Source: Phycisphaerae bacterium
GTDB taxonomy: Bacteria; Planctomycetota; Phycisphaerae; Phycisphaerales; Phycisphaeraceae
Length of the DNA stretch: 64,000 nt
NCBI GenBank assembly: GCA_030432595.1
Contig: JAUIGU010000010.1
Coordinates: 1 to 64,000, forward strand
Direction of reading: 5' to 3'
The notes beneath the pieces are model-generated. The model saw only the letters and a list, made by a program, of their open reading frames with translations, searched no databases and was not told where the DNA came from. The position numbers and the translations under genes are program-made. Of the stretch, positions 46,778-57,000 are shown in pieces (the stretch's first letter is position 1; each line of letters begins with the position of its first letter).

Positions 46778-47599
46778 TCAGCCCACCGCGGAGCGGACGA
46801 AGCCGGTGATGGTGGTGCCCTTGGGCAGGTAGTCGCGGACGGGCTTCTTGGCGTCGAGTTCGCGGATGTAGGTCTGGCCGAGCAAGGTCTGCTCGTCTTC
46901 CCACTTTTTCATCTTTCCGCCGGCGATCTTCTCGGCGATCTCGGCGGGCTTGCCGGTGGCCTGGGCCTCCTCGACGAACTGCTTCTTGGCTTCGTCGCGG
47001 GCTTCGGTGGGCAGGCCCGAGGCGTCTATGGCGAGCGGCGCGGGCGTCACCGGCGGGACCGCGGCGGTCACGTGCATCGCCAGGCCCTTGAGCAGCTCTT
47101 CGTCGGCCTCCCCCGCGACGCCGACCAGGGCACCGGACTTGCGGTTGGTGTGGACGTAGGTGCCGAACTTGTCCGCCTCGAGCCGGTGGATGGACTTGAG
47201 GGAGATGTTCTCTTTGATGGTGATGCGCAGGTCCTCGACGAGCTGCTTGATCTCGTCGGTGGCTTGATCGGTGACGTCTCCCGTGCCGGAAAGCGCCAGC
47301 GCGAGGTCGGCGATCTTCTGGGTGTTGTTGACGAAGTCGTCGTTCTTGGCGGCGAAGTCGGTCTCGGCGGTGAGGAAGACGAGGGTGGCCGCGCCGTTGC
47401 CGGTGGCGGAGGCGATCGCGCCCTCGGCGGCCTCGCGGTCGCCGCGGTCGTCCATCTTGCCGCCGGCCCACTCACGCAGCAGGGCGATGGCCTTGTCGAC
47501 ATCTCCGTCTGCTTCGCTCAATGCTTTCTTGCATTCCATCATACCCATGCTGGTGCGTTCGCGGAGGGCTTTGACGTCGGCGGCGGTGAAAGCGGGCAT
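46778..47599 (-). CDS. tsf: Elongation factor Ts
   Basis: Nucleotide exchange factor for EF-Tu. The ATG at 47599 has AAGGAG 6 bases upstream and gives 273 residues. The UBA-like N-terminus VKALRERTSMGMMECKKALSEADGDVDKAIALLRE is classic. The EF-Tu-contacting TDFAAKNDDFV lies near residue 80. The usual downstream subdomain and a final VRDYLPKGTTITGFVR follow. It is downstream of rpsB, the standard rpsB-tsf order. The gap holds a hairpin repeat. Confidence 0.97.
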   Translation of the reverse strand: MPAFTAADVKALRERTSMGMMECKKALSEADGDVDKAIALLREWAGGKMDDRGDREAAEGAIASATGNGAATLVFLTAETDFAAKNDDFVNNTQKIADLALALSGTGDVTDQATDEIKQLVEDLRITIKENISLKSIHRLEADKFGTYVHTNRKSGALVGVAGEADEELLKGLAMHVTAAVPPVTPAPLAIDASGLPTEARDEAKKQFVEEAQATGKPAEIAEKIAGGKMKKWEDEQTLLGQTYIRELDAKKPVRDYLPKGTTITGFVRSAVG

Positions 47600-47614
47600 G
47601 GGGTCTCCTTCGGA

Positions 47615-47743
47615 GAGTCGAAAGGCGAAAGTCAAAAGGTGTAAGCGAAATATCGAACGTTTGAGGATGGGCGAGTCAGGGGGAGAGAAAGCGTCCGGCC
47701 AAAGCGTTTCCACTTTCGCCTTTGGACGTTGCCCTTTCGACTC
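47615..47743. repeat. Inverted CGAAAGGCGAAAGTC repeat in the rpsB-tsf gap
   Basis: GAGTCGAAAGGCGAAAGT on the left (47615-47632) has counterparts in CACTTTCGCCTTTGG and CCCTTTCGACTC on the right (47711-47743). The arms are in the same heptamer style as other gaps and enclose about 75 bases. In the rpsB-tsf transcript this would be a large internal hairpin. Confidence 0.7.
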
Positions 47744-47750
47744 GGGTTGT

Positions 47751-48644
47751 TCAGCCGTTTGCGGCGGCGGGCTGGGCCGGGGCGTCGGCGGGCTTGGACG
47801 GCGCGGCCTGGTCGCCCTGACCGTCGGCGTTGTCCGCGTCTTCCGCGGTCTCGGCCGGGGCGTCAGCGGAGTACTGGGCGCGGCGGCTGCGGCGGCGCGG
47901 CGCGCCGTCGGCGGAACCCGCAACCTGCTCGTCCTTGGCCTCGGCGGTCTGGGCGCGGGCGGTCTTGCCCTCGTTCACGGCCCGGGCGAGCTGGTCGATC
48001 ACGATCTCGATGGCCCGCATCGCGTCGTCGTTGCCGGGGATGGCGATGTCCGCGTGGTCGGGGTCGGAGTCGGTGTCCAGGAGCGCGACGACCGGGATGC
48101 CCAGCTTGCGGGCCTCCTTGACCGCGTTGCCTTCAGCGTTGACATCGACGATGACCATCGCGCCGGGGAGCTTGGTCATGTTGCGGATGCCCGCGAGGTT
48201 GCGGAGGATCTTGTTCTTCTCGCGGCGGAGGGTGGACTCCATCTTCTTGGAGTAGTTGTTGATCTCGCCGGACTCTTCGAGGCGTTCGAGCTCTTCGAGG
48301 CGCTTGAGGCGTTGACGGATGGTGGTGAAGTTGGTGAGCGTGCCGCCGAGCCAGCGTTCGACGCAGTAGTGCATGCCGCAGTCGGTGGCGTGCTGCTCGA
48401 TGATGCCGCGGGCCTGGCGCTTGGTGCCGACGAAGAGGACGTCCTTGCCCGAGGCGACGGTCTTGGTCAGGAACTTCCGGGCCAGGAGCAGGCCCTTGAT
48501 GGTTTCCTTGACGTCGATGATGTGGATCTTGTTGCGTTTGCCGAAGATGTAGGGCTGCATCTTCGGGTTCCACGCGTTGGCGCGGTGTCCGAAGTGGATG
48601 CCCGCTTCGATGAGGTTCTTGACGAGGGAGTTGCCGGTGGCCAT
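47751..48644 (-). CDS. rpsB: 30S ribosomal protein S2
   Basis: Small-subunit ribosomal protein needed for S1 docking. 297 residues: a normal S2 core of about 230 and an extra alanine/glutamate/proline-rich tail of about 65 residues not found in the usual protein. NLIEAGIHFGHRANAWNPKM, FVGTKRQARGIIEQHA, ERWLGGTLTNFTTIRQRLKR and PGAMVIVDVNAEGNAVKEAR are hallmark blocks. AGGA lies 9 bases before the ATG. It is expressed with tsf. A promoter lies about 340 bases upstream. Confidence 0.97.
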   Translation of the reverse strand: MATGNSLVKNLIEAGIHFGHRANAWNPKMQPYIFGKRNKIHIIDVKETIKGLLLARKFLTKTVASGKDVLFVGTKRQARGIIEQHATDCGMHYCVERWLGGTLTNFTTIRQRLKRLEELERLEESGEINNYSKKMESTLRREKNKILRNLAGIRNMTKLPGAMVIVDVNAEGNAVKEARKLGIPVVALLDTDSDPDHADIAIPGNDDAMRAIEIVIDQLARAVNEGKTARAQTAEAKDEQVAGSADGAPRRRSRRAQYSADAPAETAEDADNADGQGDQAAPSKPADAPAQPAAANG

Positions 48645-48985
48645 GCGAGGGGTTCCTGTCTGCCTTGTGCGGTGAGCGGCTTGCTTGCCGGGTGTCGGAC
48701 TCGAGCACGCTCGGGGCGTGAGGGAGAAAAAAGAAGCGGGGCGACACGCCGGCGACATTGCCGGGCGCGGCGGCGAAACCCGCGGGTTGGGGGTGGAGCG
48801 TGGCGAGGCGGGTCGGGGGCCGGGAGGAATCCGGGGTCCGACGGATGGTCGGCGGGTTGCGTCCTGCGTCGCCGAGTGCCTTGTGGCCGTTCGCTCCGAG
48901 AAAAAAGAGGTCGGGCCGGTTCCCCGATCCGGGGGCCGTACCCGCACCACAGCCTTGGCCGGCGCCGATCACCAGCCAGCGGAGC
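48645..48985. other. Long rpsB leader region
   Basis: No gene. If the promoter at 48986-49013 is right, this is a 5' leader of about 335 bases. On the minus strand it contains two pyrimidine runs, CTTCTTTTTTCTC (near 48725) and CCTCTTTTTTCTC (near 48905). An S2 autoregulatory structure could lie here; I could not define one by eye. Confidence 0.4.
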
Positions 48986-49013
48986 ATTGTACGCATCCGC
49001 GGCGGGGCTGCAA
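48986..49013 (-). promoter_or_regulatory. Sigma-70-type promoter for rpsB-tsf
   Basis: On the minus strand TTGCAG (49013-49008) is followed after 16 bases by TACAAT (48991-48986). The start would be near 48980. Confidence 0.55.
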
Positions 49014-49089
49014 GACGGGTCGGGCCGGCGGGTACAGGTCAGCGGGATCGGACCGGCAGAAAGCGGCCGATCCGGCCAGCGAGCCGGGC

Positions 49090-50496
49090 TTAGTTGGGGT
49101 GTTCGACGTTGTAGCGCGAGCTCGCGTTGGTCTGGGCCGGGGATTCGAGGCCCGCGGCGCTGTCGTCGGCATGGTCGCCGGCGGCCTGGGCGCTGGGATC
49201 GGGCTGGTCGATGGGGGCGTTGTTGCTGCCCAGGCGTTCCTCGGCCTCGGCGTCCTCGCGCTGGCGACGCTCCAGGGCGAGTTGGTAGGCCCCGTACTTG
49301 AACGAGATCGCCATGATCGTGCCGTACAGCAGGAAGAACACCACGAGGATGTACCGCCACGACCACTCCATCGCGACCATCGACACGCCCAGCACCGCGA
49401 ACACCAGGCCCGCCGCGTACATCACCATCACCGACTTCTTTACCGACAGCCCGCTGCGGCGCAGCAGGTGGTGGATGTGCTGGTTGTCGGGCGCGGTGAT
49501 CGGGTAGCCGCGCATCTTGCGGCGGACGATGGCGAGCGACGTGTCGGTGATCGGCACCGCAAAAATGATCAGGAGCGCCGTGACGAGCTTGAGCGCGAAG
49601 CCGCCCGTGTCGCTGAACAGCAGGATGGTCGCCGCCGCGAGGTAGCCCAGCAGCAGCGACCCCGCGTCGCCCATGAAGATGCTGGCGGGGTTGAAGTTGT
49701 AGGGCAGGAACCCCAGGATCGCGCCGATGATCGCCAGACACATGACGATCCGCACCGGGTTCATCAGCTCGGGCGGCGCCTCGATGGCCGGGTCGGCGGC
49801 GCGGGCGGCGACGATGAGCGTGACGGCCAGGAAGCCCGCGGTCGCGATGGCGACCACGCCCGACGCCAGGCCGTCCAGCCCGTCGATCAGGTTCACCGAG
49901 TTGCACGCGCCGATGACGAACGCGGCAATCAGGATCGTGCCGATCGTGTAGACGATGGCGTCGCCCAGCGGCGAGCTCATCATGGGGACGCTGTAGGCGT
50001 TGAGGTCTTCCCAGGGGATGTGCAGGACGTTGAGCGCGTTGCGGGTGAGCTGGACGCCGACGTTCTGCGAGGCGAGGGCGGCGGCGGCAAAGAGCTGGCC
50101 GCCGATCTTGACGCGGGCGCGGATGCCGTACACGTCGTCGAACATGCCGGTGAGGGTGATGACCGCGGCGCCCAGGATGATGCTCAGCGGGAAGGCGACG
50201 CGTCCGTGGAACGGGCCCACGTCCCCGCCGAAGCCCTTGGTGTTGAGCACGATGGCGGAGGTGACCGCGGCGAGCCAGCCGACGAAGATCGCGACGCCGC
50301 CGAGATACGCCACGGGGACGGCGTGGTTCTTGCGTTTGAGGTCGGGCCAATCCACCACGCCGTTCTTGATGGCCAGCCGGCGCATGATCGGGGTGGCGAT
50401 CAGCGCGACCAGGAACCCGACGATCAGCACGCCGACGTACGGCGCGAGGACCTCCATCACCGAGACCGAAACGTCTTGAGCCAGCAGCGGGTTCAT
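49090..50496 (-). CDS. WecA/MraY-type undecaprenyl-phosphate sugar-1-phosphate transferase
   Basis: Integral membrane enzyme that loads the first sugar phosphate onto undecaprenyl phosphate for polysaccharide assembly. 468 residues and about ten or eleven membrane segments. Signatures are GMFDDVYGIRARVKIGGQ near residue 118, NSVNLIDGLDGLASG near 202, NPASIFMGDAGSLLLGY near 270, and DNQHIHHLLRRSG, the histidine motif that distinguishes WecA-like enzymes from MraY. The last 65 residues are hydrophilic. The ATG overlaps the epimerase stop (ATGA), with GAGAAGG upstream. The donor sugar is not readable. Confidence 0.93.
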   Translation of the reverse strand: MNPLLAQDVSVSVMEVLAPYVGVLIVGFLVALIATPIMRRLAIKNGVVDWPDLKRKNHAVPVAYLGGVAIFVGWLAAVTSAIVLNTKGFGGDVGPFHGRVAFPLSIILGAAVITLTGMFDDVYGIRARVKIGGQLFAAAALASQNVGVQLTRNALNVLHIPWEDLNAYSVPMMSSPLGDAIVYTIGTILIAAFVIGACNSVNLIDGLDGLASGVVAIATAGFLAVTLIVAARAADPAIEAPPELMNPVRIVMCLAIIGAILGFLPYNFNPASIFMGDAGSLLLGYLAAATILLFSDTGGFALKLVTALLIIFAVPITDTSLAIVRRKMRGYPITAPDNQHIHHLLRRSGLSVKKSVMVMYAAGLVFAVLGVSMVAMEWSWRYILVVFFLLYGTIMAISFKYGAYQLALERRQREDAEAEERLGSNNAPIDQPDPSAQAAGDHADDSAAGLESPAQTNASSRYNVEHPN

Positions 50497-51539
50497 GCCT
50501 TCTCGCTCTCCTTCACTCTCTCGCCCGGCGTCGACGCGGCGTCGTTATCCGGAACCAGCGTACCCCCTGAACATTCATCGGCGATGAGCGTGTCGATCGT
50601 TTGCTCCAGCGAAAAAGCCGGCGTCCAGCCGATCGCCTCCCGCAGGCGCGACACGTCCGGCAGGCGGTGCGGCGGGTCTTCGAACCCCTCGCCGTAGACC
50701 GCCTCGTACGGCAGCGTGCGGATCGCGCCGCCGGTCCGCCCCGCCGCCGCGGCACGCTCCAGCACGAGTTCGGCGAGCCGGCGGATGGTGATGCGGCGGT
50801 CGTGGCCGACATTGAAGACCCGGCCGAACGCGTCGCCACACGCCATCAGGTCGGTGAGCGCCCGGACGACGTCGCGGACATCGCAGAACGCGCGGGTCTG
50901 CTCGCCGTCGCCGTAGACGTCCAGGTCCTGCCCGGCACAGGCGCGGGACACGAAGCGCGGCACGACCATGCCGTACCGCCCCACCTGCCGCGGGCCGATG
51001 GTGTTGAACAGCCGCACGACAACCGCCTTGAGCCCGTCGCGCCGCGCGAGGTCGATCGCGAGGTGCTCGTCGAGGGCTTTGGTGAGGCCGTAGCTCCAGC
51101 GCGACGCGGTGGTGGGCCCAAAAACCAGGTCCATGTCCTCGCGCAGCGGCAGCACCGGGCACTTGCCGTAAACCTCGGACGACGATGTCACCAGGACGGC
51201 AGCGCCCGCGGCGGCGCAGGCGCGGAGCACGGCGATGGTGTCGTCGATGTTCGTGGCGATCATGCCGGCCGGGTCGTCGACGATGAGCTTGACGCCCACC
51301 GCGGCGGCCAGGTGGTAGACCTCGCTCACGCCGTCGAAGACCGCCGAGTCGGACAGCACCTCCGCGGCGGTGCCCTCGATCAGCCGGACGCCGCGGTCCA
51401 GCAACGGCTGGACGTTTTCGAGCCGACCGGTGGCCAGGTTGTCGACAAGCACGACCTCGCGGCCGGAGTCGTGCAGACGCCGGGCCAGGTGCGAGCCGAT
51501 GAACCCCGCGCCGCCGGTGATGATGGCCGTGTCGTTCAA
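50493..51539 (-). CDS. NAD-dependent sugar-nucleotide epimerase/dehydratase
   Basis: Extended short-chain dehydrogenase acting on a nucleotide sugar. 348 residues. The nucleotide site is IITGGAGFIGSHLARRL. The catalytic set is SSSEVYGK and SRWSYGLTKALDEHLA (YxxxK). RLFNTIGPRQVGRYGMVVPRF and the domain after it bind the sugar nucleotide. The start is TTG at 51539 by homology, with no good ribosome binding site. It is translationally coupled to the WecA-like gene downstream. The family includes UDP-glucose 4-epimerase, UDP-glucuronate decarboxylase and GDP-mannose dehydratase; I cannot choose among them. Confidence 0.88.
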   Translation of the reverse strand: MNDTAIITGGAGFIGSHLARRLHDSGREVVLVDNLATGRLENVQPLLDRGVRLIEGTAAEVLSDSAVFDGVSEVYHLAAAVGVKLIVDDPAGMIATNIDDTIAVLRACAAAGAAVLVTSSSEVYGKCPVLPLREDMDLVFGPTTASRWSYGLTKALDEHLAIDLARRDGLKAVVVRLFNTIGPRQVGRYGMVVPRFVSRACAGQDLDVYGDGEQTRAFCDVRDVVRALTDLMACGDAFGRVFNVGHDRRITIRRLAELVLERAAAAGRTGGAIRTLPYEAVYGEGFEDPPHRLPDVSRLREAIGWTPAFSLEQTIDTLIADECSGGTLVPDNDAASTPGERVKESEKA

Positions 51540-51600
51540 GGCGTGGCTCGCGGGGTCCGGGCGGGATCGAGAGAAAGCGTTCGCTCCCCGGGCGAGAAAA

Positions 51601-51631
51601 GGCCTCCGCGGTGTTTGGCACCGCGGAGGCC
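51601..51631 (-). terminator. Intrinsic terminator after the BY-kinase gene
   Basis: GGCCTCCGCGGTG pairs with CACCGCGGAGGCC (13 bases, five-base loop). On the minus strand TTTTC follows directly. It lies 21 bases after the kinase stop and before the epimerase, so it may separate the EPS cluster into two transcripts. Confidence 0.85.
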
Positions 51632-51651
51632 GGAGTGGTCGGAAGGAGGCT

Positions 51652-54021
51652 TTAGATGTCGTCGTCTTCGTCGAGGGTGAGGGTCTCGACGTCGAGGCCG
51701 CGGTCGGACTCGGTGACGCCGTTGGTGGCGGACACGTCGTCGAGGTCGGCCTTGGCGCGGCGCTTGTCCTTGCGGCTGGGCTTGGCGGCCTTCTCGGGCT
51801 TGGGCGCCCGGCCGTTGGTCTTGCGGCCGCGTTCGCCGTCGGCGCGGTAGTTGTAGAAGTCCTCGTACGACTTGCGGAAGTAGCCGCCGGCCGAGGTCTT
51901 CACGCCGTTGAGCACGATGCCCAGCACGTCGGCCCGCTGGCCATCGAGCTTGCGGAGCATGCGTTCGACCATGCCGCGCTTGTCGGTGGTCGCCCGGACG
52001 ATGACGGCGATGGCATCGACGTGCTTGGCGAGCAACTGGCTGTCCGACGTCAGCAGCGCCGGCGGCGCGTCGATGATGACGATGTCGTACTCCGACTCCA
52101 GCCGGCCCATCAGGGCGCGGAAGGCCGGGCCTTCGAGCAGCTCCGGCGGCGAGTCGGCGGCCTTGCCGGTGGGCAGCACCGACAGCGGCAGGTCCGCGTG
52201 GCGGTGGATGACCTCGGCGGCGTCAACGTCGTCACGGAGGATGTCGACCAGGCCGCGGTCGTTGCGGACGTCGGCCAGCATGTGCTGCGACGGGCGTCGG
52301 AAGTTGCTGTCCACGATCAGTACGTTGCGGCCGTTGTAGGCCAACGAGGCGGCGAGGTTCTGCACGACCGTGGACGTGCCGGCTTCGGGCTGGGCCGAGA
52401 CGACGACCAGGGTCTTGTAGCCGCGGCGGTCCATCCGCGAGAGCACGGCGGTGCGGACCTGGCGGTAGGCCTCGGCCATCAGGCTGGTGGGCGCTTTCTC
52501 GACCACGCGCTCGACGCCGGCCTCGCCCGAGGGGTCTTCCAGCGAACTGGGCAGCATGCCCAGCAGCGTCGCGTCGGGCAGCAGCTTCACGTCGTCGGGG
52601 CTCTTCACCCGCTGGTCCATCAGTTCACGCATGAAGATCACGCCGGCCACCGAGAGCACGGTCATCAGCGCGATCGCCGGGATCCAGTACCACCGCGGCG
52701 AGACGAGCTCGCCCTCGGTCGGGGCCACGGCGCGGGAGACGCGGGTCGCGTCCTTGCGGTTCTGGAACTGGCGGAGTTCCGCGAGGTTCTCTTCGGTCAG
52801 GAGCTTGCGCTCACGGGTCGCCTCGATCTCGCTGACCAACTGCTCGAAGGTCGCAAGCTTCTGGGTCATCTCTTTCATCTCGGCGTGCACCGAGCGGGAA
52901 CGCTCTTCGAGGTCGGCGATCTGGGCGTTGATGCCCTCGGCGGCCTGCATCGCGCCGGCGACCTGGGCGTTGCGGAGTTTGCGCAACTCCGAATTCATCA
53001 GGCCGTCAAGCTCTTCCTGCACCGACGCGATCTGCTCGTTGAACTGCCGGATCATCCGGTGCTCGTCGCCGTAGCCCATGGCCTTGAAGGTGCGGATCTG
53101 CTCGTTGAGCTGACGGATCTGCTCCTCACGCTGCATGATGCCCGGCGACTCCATGCGGAGGGTCTTCTCTTCGCCTTCGGAGATCGGGCGGTCGGGGTCT
53201 TCCTCGTTGGCCTGGAGCATGCCGGCGATGGAGGCCTGGGCGGCCTGGAGTTCAAGCTCCATGGCAACCTTCTGACGGTTGAGCGTTTCGTACTCGATGC
53301 TCGCCTCGGAGCGCTGGAGCTCGACGGTCGCCAGGTCGTTCTCGGTGATGAACCGGGCGCGGTCGAGGTTGAGGCGTTGCAGCTCGTCCTCGGCGCGTTC
53401 GCGCTCGCGGATGTGCATGGCGTTGAGGGTGGCGACGTCGTTCTCCAGACGGATCTTGCGGTTCTGGAGGTAGACGGTGATCAGGGCGTCGAGGACGACC
53501 TGGGCGTCGGCGGGGTTGCCCATGCGGACCGAGAGGTTGATAAGCGTCGAGTCGCGCTGCGGGCTGACCGCGAGGTGGTCGTCGGCCAGGGCCTCGGCGG
53601 CGAGGCGGACGTCGTCGTCGAACTGCGCGAACCAGGTGGTGTTGCGGACGGCGGGCCACTGGATGGCGTCGCGGAGCATGTCGTCGGAGGTGAGCACCGC
53701 GATCTGGTTGCGGATGAAGGTCTCGATCTCCTCGATCTCGTACTGCTTGATGCCGTAGAGCGAGACGTCGTCGGACTCGTTGGGCGTGCCGGTGGCCAGG
53801 AGCTGGGCCATCGACGCGTACTCGGGGCCGAACTTGCGCTTGGCGCCCCAGATCGCCCCGCCCAGGAACAGGCCCACGATGGTGGCGATGATCAGCGCGT
53901 TGACGTGCTGACGCAGGAGGCGGACCGGGTCGATGGGCTTGAACCGGCCGGCGGCGGGCGGCGCGGTCATGCCCGTCGTCGGGCCGATGGGCGGGATGGT
54001 GGAGAGCGGGTTCGCGGTCAT
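51652..54021 (-). CDS. Wzc-like polysaccharide co-polymerase/tyrosine autokinase, atypical Walker A
   Basis: 789 residues; GGAGGG precedes the ATG. An N-terminal Wzz domain has membrane helices at about 41-60 and 445-465, enclosing a long periplasmic coiled coil. The C-terminal cytoplasmic domain is a BY-kinase (CapB/CpsD type): NVLIVDSNFRRPSQH is Walker A', DIVIIDAPPALLTSDSQLL is Walker B, and a tyrosine cluster (GGYFRKSYEDFYNYRAD) ends the fold. Walker A reads PEAGTSTVVQNLA (547-551 AGTST), so the usual lysine is replaced by Thr549. The protein may bind ATP differently or be a pseudokinase. It regulates chain length and export with Wza. It sits amid the exosortase locus. Confidence 0.88.
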   Translation of the reverse strand: MTANPLSTIPPIGPTTGMTAPPAAGRFKPIDPVRLLRQHVNALIIATIVGLFLGGAIWGAKRKFGPEYASMAQLLATGTPNESDDVSLYGIKQYEIEEIETFIRNQIAVLTSDDMLRDAIQWPAVRNTTWFAQFDDDVRLAAEALADDHLAVSPQRDSTLINLSVRMGNPADAQVVLDALITVYLQNRKIRLENDVATLNAMHIRERERAEDELQRLNLDRARFITENDLATVELQRSEASIEYETLNRQKVAMELELQAAQASIAGMLQANEEDPDRPISEGEEKTLRMESPGIMQREEQIRQLNEQIRTFKAMGYGDEHRMIRQFNEQIASVQEELDGLMNSELRKLRNAQVAGAMQAAEGINAQIADLEERSRSVHAEMKEMTQKLATFEQLVSEIEATRERKLLTEENLAELRQFQNRKDATRVSRAVAPTEGELVSPRWYWIPAIALMTVLSVAGVIFMRELMDQRVKSPDDVKLLPDATLLGMLPSSLEDPSGEAGVERVVEKAPTSLMAEAYRQVRTAVLSRMDRRGYKTLVVVSAQPEAGTSTVVQNLAASLAYNGRNVLIVDSNFRRPSQHMLADVRNDRGLVDILRDDVDAAEVIHRHADLPLSVLPTGKAADSPPELLEGPAFRALMGRLESEYDIVIIDAPPALLTSDSQLLAKHVDAIAVIVRATTDKRGMVERMLRKLDGQRADVLGIVLNGVKTSAGGYFRKSYEDFYNYRADGERGRKTNGRAPKPEKAAKPSRKDKRRAKADLDDVSATNGVTESDRGLDVETLTLDEDDDI

Positions 54022-54069
54022 GGGTGGGTTCCCTCCGGGTACAGACGGATATCGAGGATCAGAAGTATG

Positions 54070-57000
54070 TCACAGGGACGCGCTGAGGCGACGTGCTTTT
54101 TCGAGCGTGTCCTGATCATTGGCCGCTTCGGCCTTGCGGATTGCCTGCTGTAACGATTGGCGAGCTTTGGTCGGCAGGTCCAGCTGCTGATAGACCTCGG
54201 CCAGGTGCAGGTGCAGCGGGGCGATGTCCTTGACCTCCAACGCGCCTTCGAGCGTCTTGCGGGCCTCGTCGAACCGGCCCGTGCGCAGCTGGGCCAGGCC
54301 GAGCGTGTCGAGGATGCCGGCCTGCGGGTAATCCTGGGTCAACTCTGCGGCTTTTTCCGCCAGCTCGAGCCCTTCTTCGGCCTTGTCCCGTTCGCTGACG
54401 AGCATGTAGGCCAGGTTGTTGAGCACCTCGTAGTCGTCGGGGTTGATTTCGAGCAGTTGGCGGTAGGCGGCCTCGGCCTGCTCGAAACGCTGCGTGGCGT
54501 AGTAGCACAGGCCGATGGCGCGGCGGGCGATGACGACCGCGTTGGCGTCGACGCCTTCGGCGGCGTCGGCGACCGACGGCAGGATCTCCAGCGCCCGGTC
54601 GTATTCCTGCTCGCCGACCATGAGCAGGGCCTTGGCCAGGTCGGTGTTGCGGCGGTTGCTGGAATTGTCGCCGACCAGGTCCAGCAGTTGAGAGATGCGG
54701 TCGAGGCCCAGGGCGGCGTTCCCGGCGCGGGAGACGTACATGAGCTGGTTCAGGCTGCGGCAGCGCTGCAGCGCAAGGGTCAGCATGCGGGCGCCGGGGT
54801 CGAGCTGGCCCGAGGCGATGAGGGCGTGGCCCTTGCGGGCCTGCAGCGCAACGTTGGCGTTGACCAGGCCGGCGTTTTCTTCCAGGAGCGCCAGGGCGTC
54901 GCGCGGCTGGTCGTTGTCGAGGTAGGCCTCGCTGAGCGCCTGGACGTTGACGGGGCTTGGGTTGTCGAGGACGGCCTCTTCGAGCTTGGCGATGATCTCG
55001 TCGGGGTTGCCGCTGGCCACGGCGTAACGCGCTTCGAGCTGGCTCCAGATGGGGTTGTCCGGGTCGAGGCGGCGGCCCTCGGAGATCAGCGGGCGGCCGG
55101 CCGCGAGGTTGCCCTCACGCAGGTACAGGTCCGCGAGATTGGCGCGGGCCACGAAGTCGTTGGGGTTGGCGGAAATGACGCTGTTGAAGCCGCGGATGGC
55201 TTCGGTGGTCTTGCCCTGGCGCATCTGCACCTGGGCCTTGAGCCGCAGCGCCGACGCCAGCGTCCCGTCGATCGCCAGCGCCGCTTCGGCGTCGGCCAGG
55301 GCGGCGTCGAGGTCGTCTTGCGACTTCAGCGTCCCGCGCTGGACGTAGGCCATGGCGTAATTGGGGTCCAGGCGGAGGGCCTGGTCGAGCTGGCCGAGCG
55401 CCGCCGCATCGTCGCCGCGCTGCCGGCTGACCAGCGAGCGGAGCATCAGCACCTCCGGCGTGTCTTGCTGCGAGGCCAGCAGCTCTTCGGCCCGGCCGAT
55501 CTCGTCGGCGCGGAGCAGGGTCTCGGTCTGGCGGCGGTAGAGCCGGCCGCGGTCTTCATCGTCGGTGACCGCGGTGTCGATGACGCTCTGGTAGAGGTCG
55601 GCCGCGCGGGCGTACTGCGCGTTTTCAAACAGACGGTCGGCCAGTTCGCGGGTCGCGGGCTTGGCGTCGTCGGTGTCAATGGCGATCGCCCGTTCGTAGG
55701 CGGCGTAGGCGGCGTCGTTCATGCCGGCCTGGAGGAGGTACCGGGCACAGGCGATGTGGTCTTCGAGCGTCGCTTCGTCGCCGCGCTGGGCGAGGTAGCT
55801 CTCGAACGCGGCGCGGCCGGCCTGGCTGTCGCCGCCCTCGTGAAGGACCTGGGCGCGGGTCGCGGTGGTCTGGAGCGTCGCGCCGAACTGCTCTTCGATG
55901 GCGACGATCTCCTCGGCGGCCTCGTCGTACTGGTTGTTCTGGGCCAGCAGCAGCGCGATGCCCAGGCGGTTCTGCAGCACGTTGGGGTGGCGCTCGGCGA
56001 TGCGGCGCTGGACGGCCAACGCCTCCGCCGGGTTGCCCAGGCGCGTCTCGATTTCCAGGTAGCGCTGCAGCACGGCCGGGTTGGTGTCGACCTGACGGAC
56101 GGCCTGGCGCATGGCCTGGACGGCGGCGCTGGGCCGGCCGCGCTTCTCGTTGGCGCTGGACAGGCCGATCAGGGCGGCGACGTTGTCGGGCTTCTGGTCG
56201 ACGGCCTTCTGGTAGGCGTCGGCGGCCTCGTCGAGGGCGTTGCGACGCATGTACAGGTCGCCGAGCATCTTCCACCCCTCGTCGTAGATCGGGCGCTTCT
56301 CGAGCCCCTGGGTGTAGAAGGAGATGGCCTCGCCCAGCTTTTCGGGGTTTTCGATGGATTGGGCGGCGGCGATCTGCCCGCGGACGAAGTCGCCGTTGGC
56401 CAGGTCGACGTTCCCGTCGGCGGCCTTGGTCGCCAGCCGGTTGAGCTTCTGCGTGTCGTTGTCCTTCACCGCATACTTGATGCCGGTGAGGATGACCTGC
56501 GGGTGGTCCGGTTCGAGCGCCTCGGCACGGCGGAACGCGGCGCGGGCTTCCGCGTCGTTGCCCATGCGGTCCCAGAGGCTGGATTTGCGGAGCTCGACGA
56601 CCACGTCGTCGCCCGAGCCGGCCATGACCTCGACAAACTCGCTGCGGGTCGCTTCGTCGTCGATGCCCGCGACCGCGATGCGCATGGCCCGGACGCGGTT
56701 GGGGTCGGCGCCCGCGGCTTCGGCGCGGTCAAGGAACGGCTTGAGCTCTTCGGCACGCTCCTGCGGGTCGGCGGACAGGTAGACGTTCAACTCGTTGATC
56801 AGCGCCAGGTTGTCGGGGTGCTCCAGGAGGTAGCCCTCGAGCATCGCCCGGGCCTCGTCGTGGCGGCCGGCGGCACGCAGCCCGCGCGTCACGTTGTTGA
56901 TCACCGAGGGGCGGTCGGCGATGCCCGCGGCTTCGTAGGCGGCCATGGCGTCTTCGACGCGGCCGTCCTTGAGGTCCAGGGCGGCGGACAGCATGGCGAT

